Source of the DNA: Gammaproteobacteria bacterium
Lineage (GTDB): Bacteria > Pseudomonadota > Gammaproteobacteria > Pseudomonadales > Azotimanducaceae
DNA: 64,000 nt
Direction: 5' to 3'
Assembly (NCBI GenBank): GCA_002725095.1
Contig: PBQQ01000036.1
Span: 21,526 to 85,525 of the forward strand
The position numbers and the translations under genes are program-made. This document shows, one piece after another, positions 17,177-25,899 of the stretch; the stretch's first letter is position 1; each line of letters begins with the position of its first letter. The notes under the pieces are model-generated. The model saw only the letters and a program-made list of their open reading frames with translations. It was not told the origin of the DNA and ran no database searches.

Positions 17177-17977
17177 ATGAGTTTTGATATGGTGGCACGG
17201 ATCGAGAACGAGACCGATCTGGCAGGCATGCGCAGTGCTGGAAAAAAAGCCGCAGCCGTCCTCAATATGATTGGTCCACACGTGCAACCTGGTGTGACAA
17301 CCGATCATTTGAACCAGCTGTGCCACGACTATATCGTCAACGAACTGCACTGCGTTCCTGCTCCACTCAATTATGGCGGCGGGGGTGGGCAGGAGCCGTT
17401 CCCTAAGTCCATCTGTACTTCGGTCAACCATGTGGTCTGTCACGGTATTCCATCGCCAAGCAAGAAACTGAAAAACGGCGATGTATTGAATATAGACATC
17501 ACCGTAATCGACAACGGTTACCACGGTGACAGCAGCAAAATGTTCTTCGCTGGCGAACCCAGCGTGCTGGCTAAACGCCTTTCTAAGGTCACCCAAGATT
17601 GCCTCTATCGAGGCATCGACGTCGTGCGGCCCGGAGCAAGACTCGGCGATATCGGTCATGCCATTCAAAGTTACGCCGAAGCCCAGCGCTTTACTGTCGT
17701 ACGTGAGTTTTGCGGACACGGCATCGGCAAAGACTTTCATGACGAACCACAAATATTGCACTACGGAAGGCCTGGAACCGGGCAGATGCTGGAGGAAGGC
17801 ATGAGTTTTACCATCGAACCCATGATCAATGCGGGTAAACGCCAAATAAAGATTTTGCCCGATCAATGGACCGCGGTGACCAAAGATCACAAATTATCCG
17901 CCCAATGGGAACACACCCTGATGGTCACCGCAGACGGCACAGAGATTTTCACGCTACGCGACGAAGAGCAGCTCTAA
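17177..17977 (+). CDS. map: Type I methionine aminopeptidase, with a Gly-rich insertion
   Basis: Removes the initiator Met from new proteins using two metal ions. The ligands are present: the two Asp in IDITVIDNGYHGDSS, His in CGHGIGKDFH, Glu in FTIEPMIN and Glu in SAQWEHT. ATG 17177 gives 266 aa (E. coli 264). The frame stays open back to an ATG at 16997, but those 60 codons show no conservation I recognise. Between APLNY and FPKSICTS, where relatives have one or two residues, there is a run of five Gly plus QEP (about 17374-17396). First gene of the plus-strand run; glnD follows after 4 bases. Confidence 0.96.
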   Translation: MSFDMVARIENETDLAGMRSAGKKAAAVLNMIGPHVQPGVTTDHLNQLCHDYIVNELHCVPAPLNYGGGGGQEPFPKSICTSVNHVVCHGIPSPSKKLKNGDVLNIDITVIDNGYHGDSSKMFFAGEPSVLAKRLSKVTQDCLYRGIDVVRPGARLGDIGHAIQSYAEAQRFTVVREFCGHGIGKDFHDEPQILHYGRPGTGQMLEEGMSFTIEPMINAGKRQIKILPDQWTAVTKDHKLSAQWEHTLMVTADGTEIFTLRDEEQL

Positions 17978-17981
17978 CTCA

Positions 17982-20603
17982 ATGAAGCTTGCATCCGCCA
18001 CCGCTATCCGCCGGCAGCGTCTGGCCGAGGGTACAGCGGCCTTAACGGAGCGCTACTGGCAAAATCACCCTGTCGAAACGCTGATGGACGACTTGACCAA
18101 CCTCGTCGACAGTCTGGTGCTCGACGCTTGGACGGAGCATCTCGACGGACAATCCGACGTGGCGCTTTATGCGGTCGGGGGCTATGGACGCCGAGAATTA
18201 CAACCCGGATCAGACATCGATCTATTGGTATTGGCTAAACGCCCAGAAAAATTACGCGTACCCATCGAAAGTTTTCTGCGCGATGTGTTCGATTTGAATC
18301 TGGAAGTTGGTCACAGTGTTCGCGACCTCAAAGGCTGTCTGCAACAGGCGCGCGATGACATTACTGTAGCCACCGCATTGTTTGAACGGCGACTCATGGC
18401 CGGCGATACTGGGCTCGCGCAAAAACTGGATCAAAAGCTAGCGCCCGATCGCGTGGGCTCAGCGGACGACTTTTTTCGAGCCAAATACGCAGAACAAAAA
18501 AGTCGCCATGACAATTATCTGGACACCGACTACAACCTTGAACCGAATATAAAAACATCCCCCGGTGGTCTGCGCGACATTCATACCGCCCTGTGGATCT
18601 GTCTGCGTCAATTCGCCACCACAAACACCGAGGAATTGGTCGCTCTGGGAATATTAAGCGACCTTGAGCGCCAATGGCTTGAGGACGGGCGCAGGTTTCT
18701 TTGGTGGGTGCGTTTTGGCCTACACCTGATTGTTGGCCGCAAAGAGGATCATTTGCGGTTCGCGCACCAACGCGAATTGGCCCAGCGACTGGGGTTTATA
18801 GATACCGATGCTAAATCCGGCGTCGAGCTGTTTATGCACCACTACTACCGCCATGTACTCGCATTGACCGAAGTCAACGACATCATCATTCAATTTTTCC
18901 GCGAGCGCTCCGACAAACCCAGACGCGACAAACTCGAACTTATTAACAGCGAATTTGCGCTGCGCAACAAACACATCGAAACCCAAAGAGACGACGTGTT
19001 TCGCGAGAATCCTGCAGCGTTGCTGGAAATGTTCGTCATCATCGCACACCGCGAGGATGTTGAAGGGGTCAGCGCCGCAACCATTCGCCGCATACGCGAA
19101 TCACTGCATCTAATCGATGACGAATTTCGTCACAAACCCGAACACACGCAGTTGTTCATGCGCTTATTGAAAGCGCCTTTTAACATAGTGACCCAACTCA
19201 CGCGGATGCGTCGCTACGGCGTGCTTGCGCGTTATATCCCTGAATTCGCCCAAATAGTTGGGCAAATGCAGCACGACCTGTTTCATGTTTATACAGTAGA
19301 TGCCCACACCATGATGGTCATCGGCAATATGCGCAGGTTCCGCTATCCGGAGGCTTTAGTGCACACGCCGGTGGCCCACCACTGCGTGCATGCCATACCA
19401 AAACCCGAACTGCTATACATCGCCGGGCTCTATCACGACATTGGAAAAGGTCGCGGCGGCGACCACTCGGAGCTCGGATCAATCGACGCAAGGCTGTTCT
19501 GCGAGCGGCATCAACTCAATACAACAGATACCGACATCGTATGTTGGCTGGTGGAGCAGCATCTCTGCATGTCGAGTGTGTCTCAACATCAGGACATTTA
19601 TGACCCGGAGGTGGTGCAGGCCTTTGCGCAGGAGGTACGCTCTGAAATGCGCTTGAACTATCTTTATGCGTTAACGGTCGCAGACATAAACGCTACCAAC
19701 CCGACGCTATGGAACAGCTGGCGTGCGAGTTTGTTGCGGCATTTATACAGCGAAACACGCAAAGCTTTGAAAAACGGCCTGGCGTCACTGCCCGATAGGG
19801 CCGATGCAATTCAAGCCTGCAAAGAAAGCGCCCTCGAGCGCCTAGTTGATACGCAAGACGCGCAACCAGAGCAGATTCACGCATTGTGGCAAGATCTGGG
19901 CGAGGACCTATTCTTACGTCACCCACCTGCGCAAATCGCACAGTTGAGTGCACAACTGCTGAACCACGAAAACCCAGAAGAGGTTTTTGTGCATCTTGAG
20001 GACACGCCAATTCAGTCCGGCGGAGAAGGTGCAACCCAAATCTATCTGATGCTACCCGACCGCCCCGGGGTATTCGCAGCAATCGTCACAAGCTTGAGCA
20101 AGCTCGATCTGTCTATTGTTGACGCCAGCATTCATACCAGCGCATCGGGTCGATGCTTTAACGCACTTACCGTGTTAAACCACGAAGGCGAAGCCATTGA
20201 CGAGCAAACCAGTGCTAGACGGCGTATTTGCGATTCATTAACGACCAGTCTAAGCGACGAAGTTTTAGATACCGCCGGTGAAGAACGCAGAATACCTCGC
20301 CAACTCAGAGAACTGCCTTGGCCAACCGAAGTTGACGTCACCACCGAGGACGACTTAACCACGATCAGCATTCTGGCCGCGGATCGTCCGGGCTTGCTCG
20401 CACACCTAGGCCTGTTGTTTGTGGAAATGAAGCTAACCCTGCGTTCAGCGCGAATTACCACACTGGGTGAGCGGGTCGAGGACATCTTCATCGTACAAAA
20501 TGAGCACGGCGAGGGTTTACGCAACAGCGAAGAAATCTACACCTTAAAACACACCTTGCGGCAAAGGCTCGACAGTGAATTGGGCAAAACAATTGGAGCA
20601 TAA
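17982..20603 (+). CDS. glnD: Bifunctional uridylyltransferase/uridylyl-removing enzyme
   Basis: Nitrogen sensor that adds UMP to PII proteins when glutamine is low and removes it when glutamine is high. At 873 aa it is near E. coli (890). The nucleotidyltransferase motif is GGYGRRELQPGSDID (about residues 66-80). The HD hydrolase domain has YHDIGKGRGGDHSELG (about residue 490). Two C-terminal ACT domains (around 690-770 and 800-870) are expected to bind glutamine. Lies between map and dapC, as in Pseudomonas. Confidence 0.97.
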   Translation: MKLASATAIRRQRLAEGTAALTERYWQNHPVETLMDDLTNLVDSLVLDAWTEHLDGQSDVALYAVGGYGRRELQPGSDIDLLVLAKRPEKLRVPIESFLRDVFDLNLEVGHSVRDLKGCLQQARDDITVATALFERRLMAGDTGLAQKLDQKLAPDRVGSADDFFRAKYAEQKSRHDNYLDTDYNLEPNIKTSPGGLRDIHTALWICLRQFATTNTEELVALGILSDLERQWLEDGRRFLWWVRFGLHLIVGRKEDHLRFAHQRELAQRLGFIDTDAKSGVELFMHHYYRHVLALTEVNDIIIQFFRERSDKPRRDKLELINSEFALRNKHIETQRDDVFRENPAALLEMFVIIAHREDVEGVSAATIRRIRESLHLIDDEFRHKPEHTQLFMRLLKAPFNIVTQLTRMRRYGVLARYIPEFAQIVGQMQHDLFHVYTVDAHTMMVIGNMRRFRYPEALVHTPVAHHCVHAIPKPELLYIAGLYHDIGKGRGGDHSELGSIDARLFCERHQLNTTDTDIVCWLVEQHLCMSSVSQHQDIYDPEVVQAFAQEVRSEMRLNYLYALTVADINATNPTLWNSWRASLLRHLYSETRKALKNGLASLPDRADAIQACKESALERLVDTQDAQPEQIHALWQDLGEDLFLRHPPAQIAQLSAQLLNHENPEEVFVHLEDTPIQSGGEGATQIYLMLPDRPGVFAAIVTSLSKLDLSIVDASIHTSASGRCFNALTVLNHEGEAIDEQTSARRRICDSLTTSLSDEVLDTAGEERRIPRQLRELPWPTEVDVTTEDDLTTISILAADRPGLLAHLGLLFVEMKLTLRSARITTLGERVEDIFIVQNEHGEGLRNSEEIYTLKHTLRQRLDSELGKTIGA

Positions 20604-20611
20604 AGGCATTG

Positions 20612-21826
20612 GTGACCAACCCTAAACTTGAATTATTGCAATCCTATCCGTTCGAAAAACTAAGGGCGGCTTTAGCAAGCAGCGATTATCAAGGCGATCT
20701 CGCGCATATCGCTTTATCCATTGGCGAACCGAAACATCCGCCACCACAGTTCGTGATCGACGCCCTCTGCGATGGCAATGCCACAGCTCAGCACCTTGCA
20801 ACGTATCCAGCAACCCGGGGCAGCGACGGCCTACGCCACGCGGTTTCTGACTGGTTGCGCAATCGATTCGGCGTAACCGCATCCGCCGAGCAGCATATTT
20901 TACCGGTGAACGGCACGCGCGAAGCGCTGTTTGCTTTTGCTCAAGCCGTGTTGAGCGGACGCCCACAAAGTTTGGTTGGCATGCCCAATCCGTTCTACCA
21001 AATTTATGAAGGCGCCGCGTTGCTAGCCGGGGCGCAACCCTATTACATGGCGAATACGGCCCATAGCGACTACGCCGCCGACTATGACGCTGTCTCTGAC
21101 GAAACCTGGGATGCGATGGAGCTGCTGTACATTTGTTCCCCAGGCAATCCGACCGGGCACTTAATCAGCGACGTGCAGATGCAGCGGTTAATCGAGCGGG
21201 CGCACCGCCACGACTTTATTATTGCTGCAGACGAATGTTATTCGGAGATTTACTTCTCTGAACAGAACCGCCCGAGCAGCCTGCTCGCCGCAAGTGAGGC
21301 GATGGGCAACAAAGAGTTTGCGCGTTGCGTGGTGTTTCACAGCTTGTCGAAGCGCTCTAATCTTCCGGGCTTGCGCAGCGGCTTCGTCGCCGGCGACGCC
21401 GGCATCATTGAAAAATTCTTGCTTTACCGGACCTACCACGGTTGCGCCATGGGCACACACCAGCAATATGCCAGCACTCTGGCTTGGCAGGACGAGGCTC
21501 ACGTCCGAGAAAATCGAGCGCTGTATCAGGAAAAATTCCAGGCCGTGACCGACGTATTGCAAGCGCATTACGACCTCCAGCAGCCCGACGGCGGCTTTTA
21601 TCATTGGCTGCCTACCCCAACAAACGATTTAAGCTTTTGTCAGTCTTTATATGCCCAACAACACATCACGGTAATGCCGGGTTCGTTTCTGGGCCGCGAC
21701 CAAGCCATGCTCGGCAATCCTGGAGCCAACCGCGTGCGTGTCGCTTGGGTGGCGCCAATGGCCGCATGCGTGGACGCGGCACATCGGCTCGCCGAGTTTG
21801 CCGATCGAGTAGGCAATGACTCATGA
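20612..21826 (+). CDS. dapC: Succinyldiaminopimelate transaminase (DapC type)
   Basis: Class I/II PLP aminotransferase making N-succinyl-L,L-DAP from the 6-oxo precursor in the lysine/peptidoglycan route. The PLP Lys is in FHSLSKRSNLPGLRSG, with CSPGNPTGH and DECYSEIYF earlier. The assignment to DapC rather than another aminotransferase rests on position between glnD and dapD-dapE and on the overall family look. Start: GTG at 20612 with AAAGG 5 bases upstream; the TTG just before it is an alternative. Length 404 aa. Confidence 0.9.
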   Translation: MTNPKLELLQSYPFEKLRAALASSDYQGDLAHIALSIGEPKHPPPQFVIDALCDGNATAQHLATYPATRGSDGLRHAVSDWLRNRFGVTASAEQHILPVNGTREALFAFAQAVLSGRPQSLVGMPNPFYQIYEGAALLAGAQPYYMANTAHSDYAADYDAVSDETWDAMELLYICSPGNPTGHLISDVQMQRLIERAHRHDFIIAADECYSEIYFSEQNRPSSLLAASEAMGNKEFARCVVFHSLSKRSNLPGLRSGFVAGDAGIIEKFLLYRTYHGCAMGTHQQYASTLAWQDEAHVRENRALYQEKFQAVTDVLQAHYDLQQPDGGFYHWLPTPTNDLSFCQSLYAQQHITVMPGSFLGRDQAMLGNPGANRVRVAWVAPMAACVDAAHRLAEFADRVGNDS

Positions 21827-21933
21827 CTTGTCACAACGTCCCCGCAACATAATCCCTTGCTGTAGTATTATCCGCCGCTGGCCTTGTTGCGCCTAGGCGC
21901 ATAACTCCAACAATCATTTAACGCGAGATAAAA
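21827..21933 (+). promoter_or_regulatory. dapC-dapD gap with a 12-base palindrome
   Basis: This 107-base gap between dapC and dapD holds a perfect palindrome GCGCCTAGGCGC at 21889-21900, 33 bases before the dapD ATG. A palindrome with no loop suits a dimeric regulator better than an RNA hairpin. TTGTCA and CATAAT upstream look like sigma-70 boxes but their spacing of 14 is short. A separate promoter for dapD-dapE is plausible but not shown. Confidence 0.35.
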
Positions 21934-22935
21934 ATGACAGATATTTTTGCTTTCGGTCTCGGTGTAGCCCGATACAGCGACGGCGGCACCATGTTGGACT
22001 GTTTTTACCCTCGCCCGTTGCTCAAGCCTGCGGGCGAACTTGCCCAAATCATCGCCGAGCTACCAACAGGCACGAGCGAGATCAATTCAGACCGAGCACA
22101 GAAGCTAGATCAGGTTTATGGCGGCGGCTTGATCTCTAAAAAATTGATCGAATCGACTCAACATTTGGTTGCCGTTCGACTTGAAGAAGACACAGCGATC
22201 GCCAGCACCGCCGAGGCGTATCTAAAACTGCACTTGCTGTCCCACCGTTTATGTCTACCGAACAGCCTCAATCTGGACGGTATATTCGCGCATTTGCCCA
22301 ATATTGCCTGGACGTCAGCTGGGCCTATCGCGGTGGAGGAGTTGCCTGACGCGATCGCGCAAGCGCATATCGACAACACGCAACTGGAGGTGTTTGCCGT
22401 TGATAAATTCCCAAAAATGGTCAATTACGTGGTGCCTGCAGGGGTTCGGATCGCGGATGCCAGCCGTATCCGTTTAGGCGCATACCTTGGCGACGGCACC
22501 ACCGTCATGCACGAGGGCTTTGTAAACTTTAATGCGGGAGCACTTGGGCCAAACATGGTCGAAGGCCGAATTTCGCAGGGCGTGACGTTAGGATCAGGGA
22601 GTGACCTAGGCGGCAGCGCGAGCACCATGGGCACCCTCTCGGGCGGCGGCAATATAAAAATCAGCATTGGTGAGAACTGTCTGATCGGCGCTAACGCGGG
22701 CACCGGTATCCCACTGGGCGACCGCTGCACCATTGAGGCGGGCCTATACATTACTGCTGGCATGGGCGTGTCCTTGGTCGATGAACAAGGCACGGTGCTG
22801 GGCAGCGTTAAAGCTCGGGAACTCGCTGGCAAGTCAGACATGTTGTTCATTCGCGACAGCCAGAACGGCAACATAATCTGTCGCACTAACCGCAAAGCCA
22901 TTGAACTTAATGACCAGTTACACAAGCACAACTGA
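21934..22935 (+). CDS. dapD: Tetrahydrodipicolinate N-succinyltransferase (Pseudomonas-type)
   Basis: Transfers succinyl from succinyl-CoA to tetrahydrodipicolinate, the committed step of the succinylase DAP branch. At 333 aa it belongs to the longer Pseudomonas-like class rather than the 274-aa E. coli class. Residues about 170-300 are hexapeptide repeats of a left-handed beta helix: GDGTTVMHEGFVNFNAG, GPNMVEGRISQGVTLG, then GTLSGGGNIKISIGENCLIG. It is followed by dapE after 8 bases. Confidence 0.95.
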   Translation: MTDIFAFGLGVARYSDGGTMLDCFYPRPLLKPAGELAQIIAELPTGTSEINSDRAQKLDQVYGGGLISKKLIESTQHLVAVRLEEDTAIASTAEAYLKLHLLSHRLCLPNSLNLDGIFAHLPNIAWTSAGPIAVEELPDAIAQAHIDNTQLEVFAVDKFPKMVNYVVPAGVRIADASRIRLGAYLGDGTTVMHEGFVNFNAGALGPNMVEGRISQGVTLGSGSDLGGSASTMGTLSGGGNIKISIGENCLIGANAGTGIPLGDRCTIEAGLYITAGMGVSLVDEQGTVLGSVKARELAGKSDMLFIRDSQNGNIICRTNRKAIELNDQLHKHN

Positions 22936-22943
22936 CAGCGCAG

Positions 22944-24116
22944 ATGGACGCCAGTAACCCTGTTCTAGATCTGACCTGCGAACTCATTCGGCGAGTTTCA
23001 GTAACACCGGAGGACGCTGGTTGTCAGGAAATAATCGGCCAACGTCTAAGCAAATTAGGGTTTACGCTGCGCCAACTCAACGCCCACGGCGTTCACAACC
23101 TATGGGCCAGCTATGGCCACGGGGGGCCGCACTTATTGTTCGCAGGGCATACTGACGTTGTACCCTCCGGACCCTTGGCAGACTGGCACAGCCCGCCCTT
23201 CGAACCCACGGTAGCAGATGACTTACTGGTCGGTCGCGGCGCCGCTGACATGAAGTCGAGCCTCGCCGCCATGTTGGTAGCCGTGGAAAACCACCTTGAG
23301 CACGCGCCCAAGATGGCTGGCACCTTGAGTTTTCTGATTACCAGTGATGAAGAAGGCGACGCCATCCACGGCACCGCTCATGCCATCCGCGAACTCAACG
23401 CAGAGGGTATCCGCCCGGACTTTTGCATCGTCGGAGAACCCAGTTCAGACCAACAACTGGGTGATGTCGTACGCTGTGGCAGACGCGGTTCGTTAAATGC
23501 GCGCCTGACTGTACATGGTGTGCAGGGCCATGTGGCCTACCCAAACGACGCCGACAATCCGATTCATAATGCGATGCCGTTACTCGCTGCTCTGGCCGCA
23601 ACCGTCTGGGATCAGGGTAATGACTTTTATCCACCTACATCGCTACAGATCTCGAACATCCAGTCGGGCACTGGCGCGAGCAATGTTATTCCCGGCAGCT
23701 TAACGGCCGACTTTAATCTGCGCTTTAATACGGAGCAAACCGCCAAAAGGCTAAAAACCCAGATCGAAGGTGTTTTTAAATCCGCCGGTTTGCAATTCGA
23801 CATATCTTGGCATCTTTCCGGCGAACCGTTCCTAACGCAACCCGGGCGCCTCAGCGCTGCTGTGGACAGTGCAATTCGCGCAGAAACCGGCTTAACAACC
23901 GAGATGAGCACCTCGGGTGGCACGTCTGACGGACGTTTTATTGCACCCTGGGCAAATCACCCTCAGGGTCCGGTGGAGGTGATCGAGCTTGGGCCCGTCA
24001 ACGCCACCATCCATAAAGTCAACGAATCGGTCCGCATCAATGACCTACAGCCGCTAACGCGCATATACACCGGCATCATTGAGCGCATATTCGCGGCCAC
24101 CAAGAACATACCGTGA
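22944..24116 (+). CDS. dapE: Succinyl-diaminopimelate desuccinylase
   Basis: Zinc-dependent M20 amidohydrolase that removes succinate from N-succinyl-L,L-DAP. At 390 aa it has normal length. Metal-site motifs are FAGHTDVVPSG, GRGAADMKSSLAA and TSDEEGDA, and the dimerisation-domain segment is HGVQGHVAYPNDADNPIH. Together with dapC and dapD it completes most of the succinylase branch in one place. The stop overlaps the next gene's GTG start by 4 bases. Confidence 0.97.
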   Translation: MDASNPVLDLTCELIRRVSVTPEDAGCQEIIGQRLSKLGFTLRQLNAHGVHNLWASYGHGGPHLLFAGHTDVVPSGPLADWHSPPFEPTVADDLLVGRGAADMKSSLAAMLVAVENHLEHAPKMAGTLSFLITSDEEGDAIHGTAHAIRELNAEGIRPDFCIVGEPSSDQQLGDVVRCGRRGSLNARLTVHGVQGHVAYPNDADNPIHNAMPLLAALAATVWDQGNDFYPPTSLQISNIQSGTGASNVIPGSLTADFNLRFNTEQTAKRLKTQIEGVFKSAGLQFDISWHLSGEPFLTQPGRLSAAVDSAIRAETGLTTEMSTSGGTSDGRFIAPWANHPQGPVEVIELGPVNATIHKVNESVRINDLQPLTRIYTGIIERIFAATKNIP

Positions 24117-24883
24117 AGCGATTTGTACTTATTACAGTCTTAGTTCTGCTTGTGGGTCTGCCGCTAGGCATCGCCTCTTTGCCGGCCAGTCTGGCAAAAT
24201 ACGCTGTTGCCAGATCACCGGCCGTCGACGCCATTCGCTACGGCGGCTCTATCTGGAATGGTCGAGCCACAATCATTATTCGAGGCGGCCCAACCGGAGA
24301 ACTGCAGTGGCACCTAAGCCAACTCCGCGATGACGAAAGCACCGCCCCCCTAAACCTGCAACCCACCTTTGACTGGTCGTTTACCAATACCGAAATCCAG
24401 CTCGCTGGTCGCATTGGCCTCGGTCAATCGGCCGCGACACTGCGAACCGAAGGAATAATAAACAGCGCTGCGATCGCGTCGGTCTTGAATCCATTCGACA
24501 TCTTTCTAAGTGGCGACTTTAGGCTGTCTCCGAGTCTGGTGCGCGCGCCCTACAACACTCGCTCTTTAGCGCAACTTGATTTAGCCGACCCGCTCGAACT
24601 GACTTGGAGTGGCGGACAGGTGAGCTACATTCTTGCAAACCAGTTCAACCAAATTGCTTTACCGGGTCTGAAGGCACGCTTGATGAACGAACAGAATCTT
24701 GGCGCCACCGCGACGATTTCACCGATATCGAGCCCGGCGCAACTATTGGATTTAACCCTGCGCACCGACGGTTGGGTGCATATACGACTGCGTCGGCGGT
24801 TTTTTGATCTAATGGACCAGCCTTGGCCTAGTAATCAAGCAGCTGATGAGATCGTGATGGAAATTGAGCGCCAGATTCTCTAG
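24113..24883 (+). CDS. gspN: Type II secretion system protein N
   Basis: GspN is an accessory bitopic inner-membrane protein of the general secretion pathway. The protein opens with one membrane segment (VLITVLVLLVGLPLGIASLP) and then a periplasmic domain with the family look: GSIWNG near residue 45 and GELQWHLS shortly after. Its 256 aa match the usual size. It starts at GTG overlapping the dapE stop and is followed, after 116 bases, by gspC and gspD, which supports the call. GspN is not essential in all T2SS. Confidence 0.85.
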   Translation: MKRFVLITVLVLLVGLPLGIASLPASLAKYAVARSPAVDAIRYGGSIWNGRATIIIRGGPTGELQWHLSQLRDDESTAPLNLQPTFDWSFTNTEIQLAGRIGLGQSAATLRTEGIINSAAIASVLNPFDIFLSGDFRLSPSLVRAPYNTRSLAQLDLADPLELTWSGGQVSYILANQFNQIALPGLKARLMNEQNLGATATISPISSPAQLLDLTLRTDGWVHIRLRRRFFDLMDQPWPSNQAADEIVMEIERQIL

Positions 24884-24999
24884 CGCTTGCGCCGCATTCT
24901 GGCCGCGTATTTTCGGTGGTAATTTGCGGTGGAATTCGGACAATGCTCCGTCACCCCGTTGCTAACAGACGGATGCGGAGCCGATTTTAAGAAAACGCC
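24884..24999 (+). promoter_or_regulatory. Gap before gspC with nested inverted repeats
   Basis: GCTCCG at 24945-24950 pairs with CGGAGC at 24976-24981, and CCGTC at 24948-24952 could pair instead with GACGG at 24968-24972. Four T residues follow, which gives a weak terminator-like shape between gspN and gspC. The gap also has an imperfect direct repeat of GGTGGTAATT and GGTGGAATT just upstream. I see no convincing promoter boxes. Confidence 0.3.
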
Positions 25000-25896
25000 A
25001 TGTCGATGATTGAGTACGCAGTAAAATTTGCAGCACCAGCGCGCTGGATTTTGATCCTTGGCATCGTCGCGACCGTCATAAATACAGCGCGAAACCTTAT
25101 CTACCTGCCCGAGAGCCCAGCAACAACTTCAACACAGACAAAAGCGACCACCACCACGGCCGGTGCATCCGGGGCAATTGATGTGAACGCGCTGGTTAAT
25201 TTACATCTTTTTGGCCGACCCACTCGCGAAGGCGGTGCTGTGCCACAAAGCGTTGCCAATGCACAAGCAACCCGCCTGCCATTGGAACTGAAAGCGGTTT
25301 TTGCAGCGTCTGAAAACCCATTTTCGGCGGCAATCATCGGCCAGCGGGGGCAGCGTGCGCGCTTGTACACCGTTGGCGAGAGCGTGCCCGGTAACGCAAT
25401 ACTGGCAGAGGTCTATCCGCAACAAGTATTGCTGAGACGCGCAGGACAACTCGAATCACTGGCGTTCCCGGAAAGCACATACAAGGCCAGCAGTAAATCG
25501 GCAACCCAGGTTACCGAGAGCGCAGCGGCAACAGCACCGAATAACTCACCGACTTTAACCAGTCGAGCATCCGTGCAATCAAAAATTGCTGAGAGCGCTG
25601 ACCCCCTGCCTCAACAGCTCGTAGCCGATCCGCAAGCGGCAATCGACGACCTTGGCCTAACCGCAGATTCAAGCGGCGGCTACAAAGTGGGCGACGTGGC
25701 CAACTCACCATACTTTCAGTCCTCTGGACTCAAGCGCGGCGACATCATCTTTTCGATCAACGGTAGCCCAATGAGCAATGTGAAAAACGATAAGGCATTG
25801 CTTGCAGAGATTATGACCAGTGGCAGAGCACGATTAGAGGTAATGCGCAATAATCAGCGCTTCGTTATCACCGCTTCCATTCCAACCCCCAGATAA
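25000..25896 (+). CDS. gspC: Type II secretion system protein C
   Basis: GspC links the inner-membrane platform to the secretin and may select substrates. It has a short cytoplasmic start, one membrane segment (WILILGIVATVINTARNLIYL), a low-complexity Thr/Ala linker, the homology region beginning IDVNALVNLHLFG (about residue 60), and a C-terminal PDZ domain (about 215-298) containing YFQSSGLKRGDIIFSINGSP. At 298 aa the length is normal. gspD begins 3 bases later. Confidence 0.95.
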   Translation: MSMIEYAVKFAAPARWILILGIVATVINTARNLIYLPESPATTSTQTKATTTTAGASGAIDVNALVNLHLFGRPTREGGAVPQSVANAQATRLPLELKAVFAASENPFSAAIIGQRGQRARLYTVGESVPGNAILAEVYPQQVLLRRAGQLESLAFPESTYKASSKSATQVTESAAATAPNNSPTLTSRASVQSKIAESADPLPQQLVADPQAAIDDLGLTADSSGGYKVGDVANSPYFQSSGLKRGDIIFSINGSPMSNVKNDKALLAEIMTSGRARLEVMRNNQRFVITASIPTPR

Positions 25897-25899
25897 TTC

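Noticed and set aside
17165..17890. Long minus-strand ORF of 241 aa over map
   Set aside because: It lies antisense to a complete, conserved map gene and shows no recognisable domain; a shadow of codon usage.
22425..22931. Minus-strand ORF of 168 aa over dapD
   Set aside because: Mirror of the hexapeptide repeats of DapD; rich in Pro and Ser as expected from an antisense frame.
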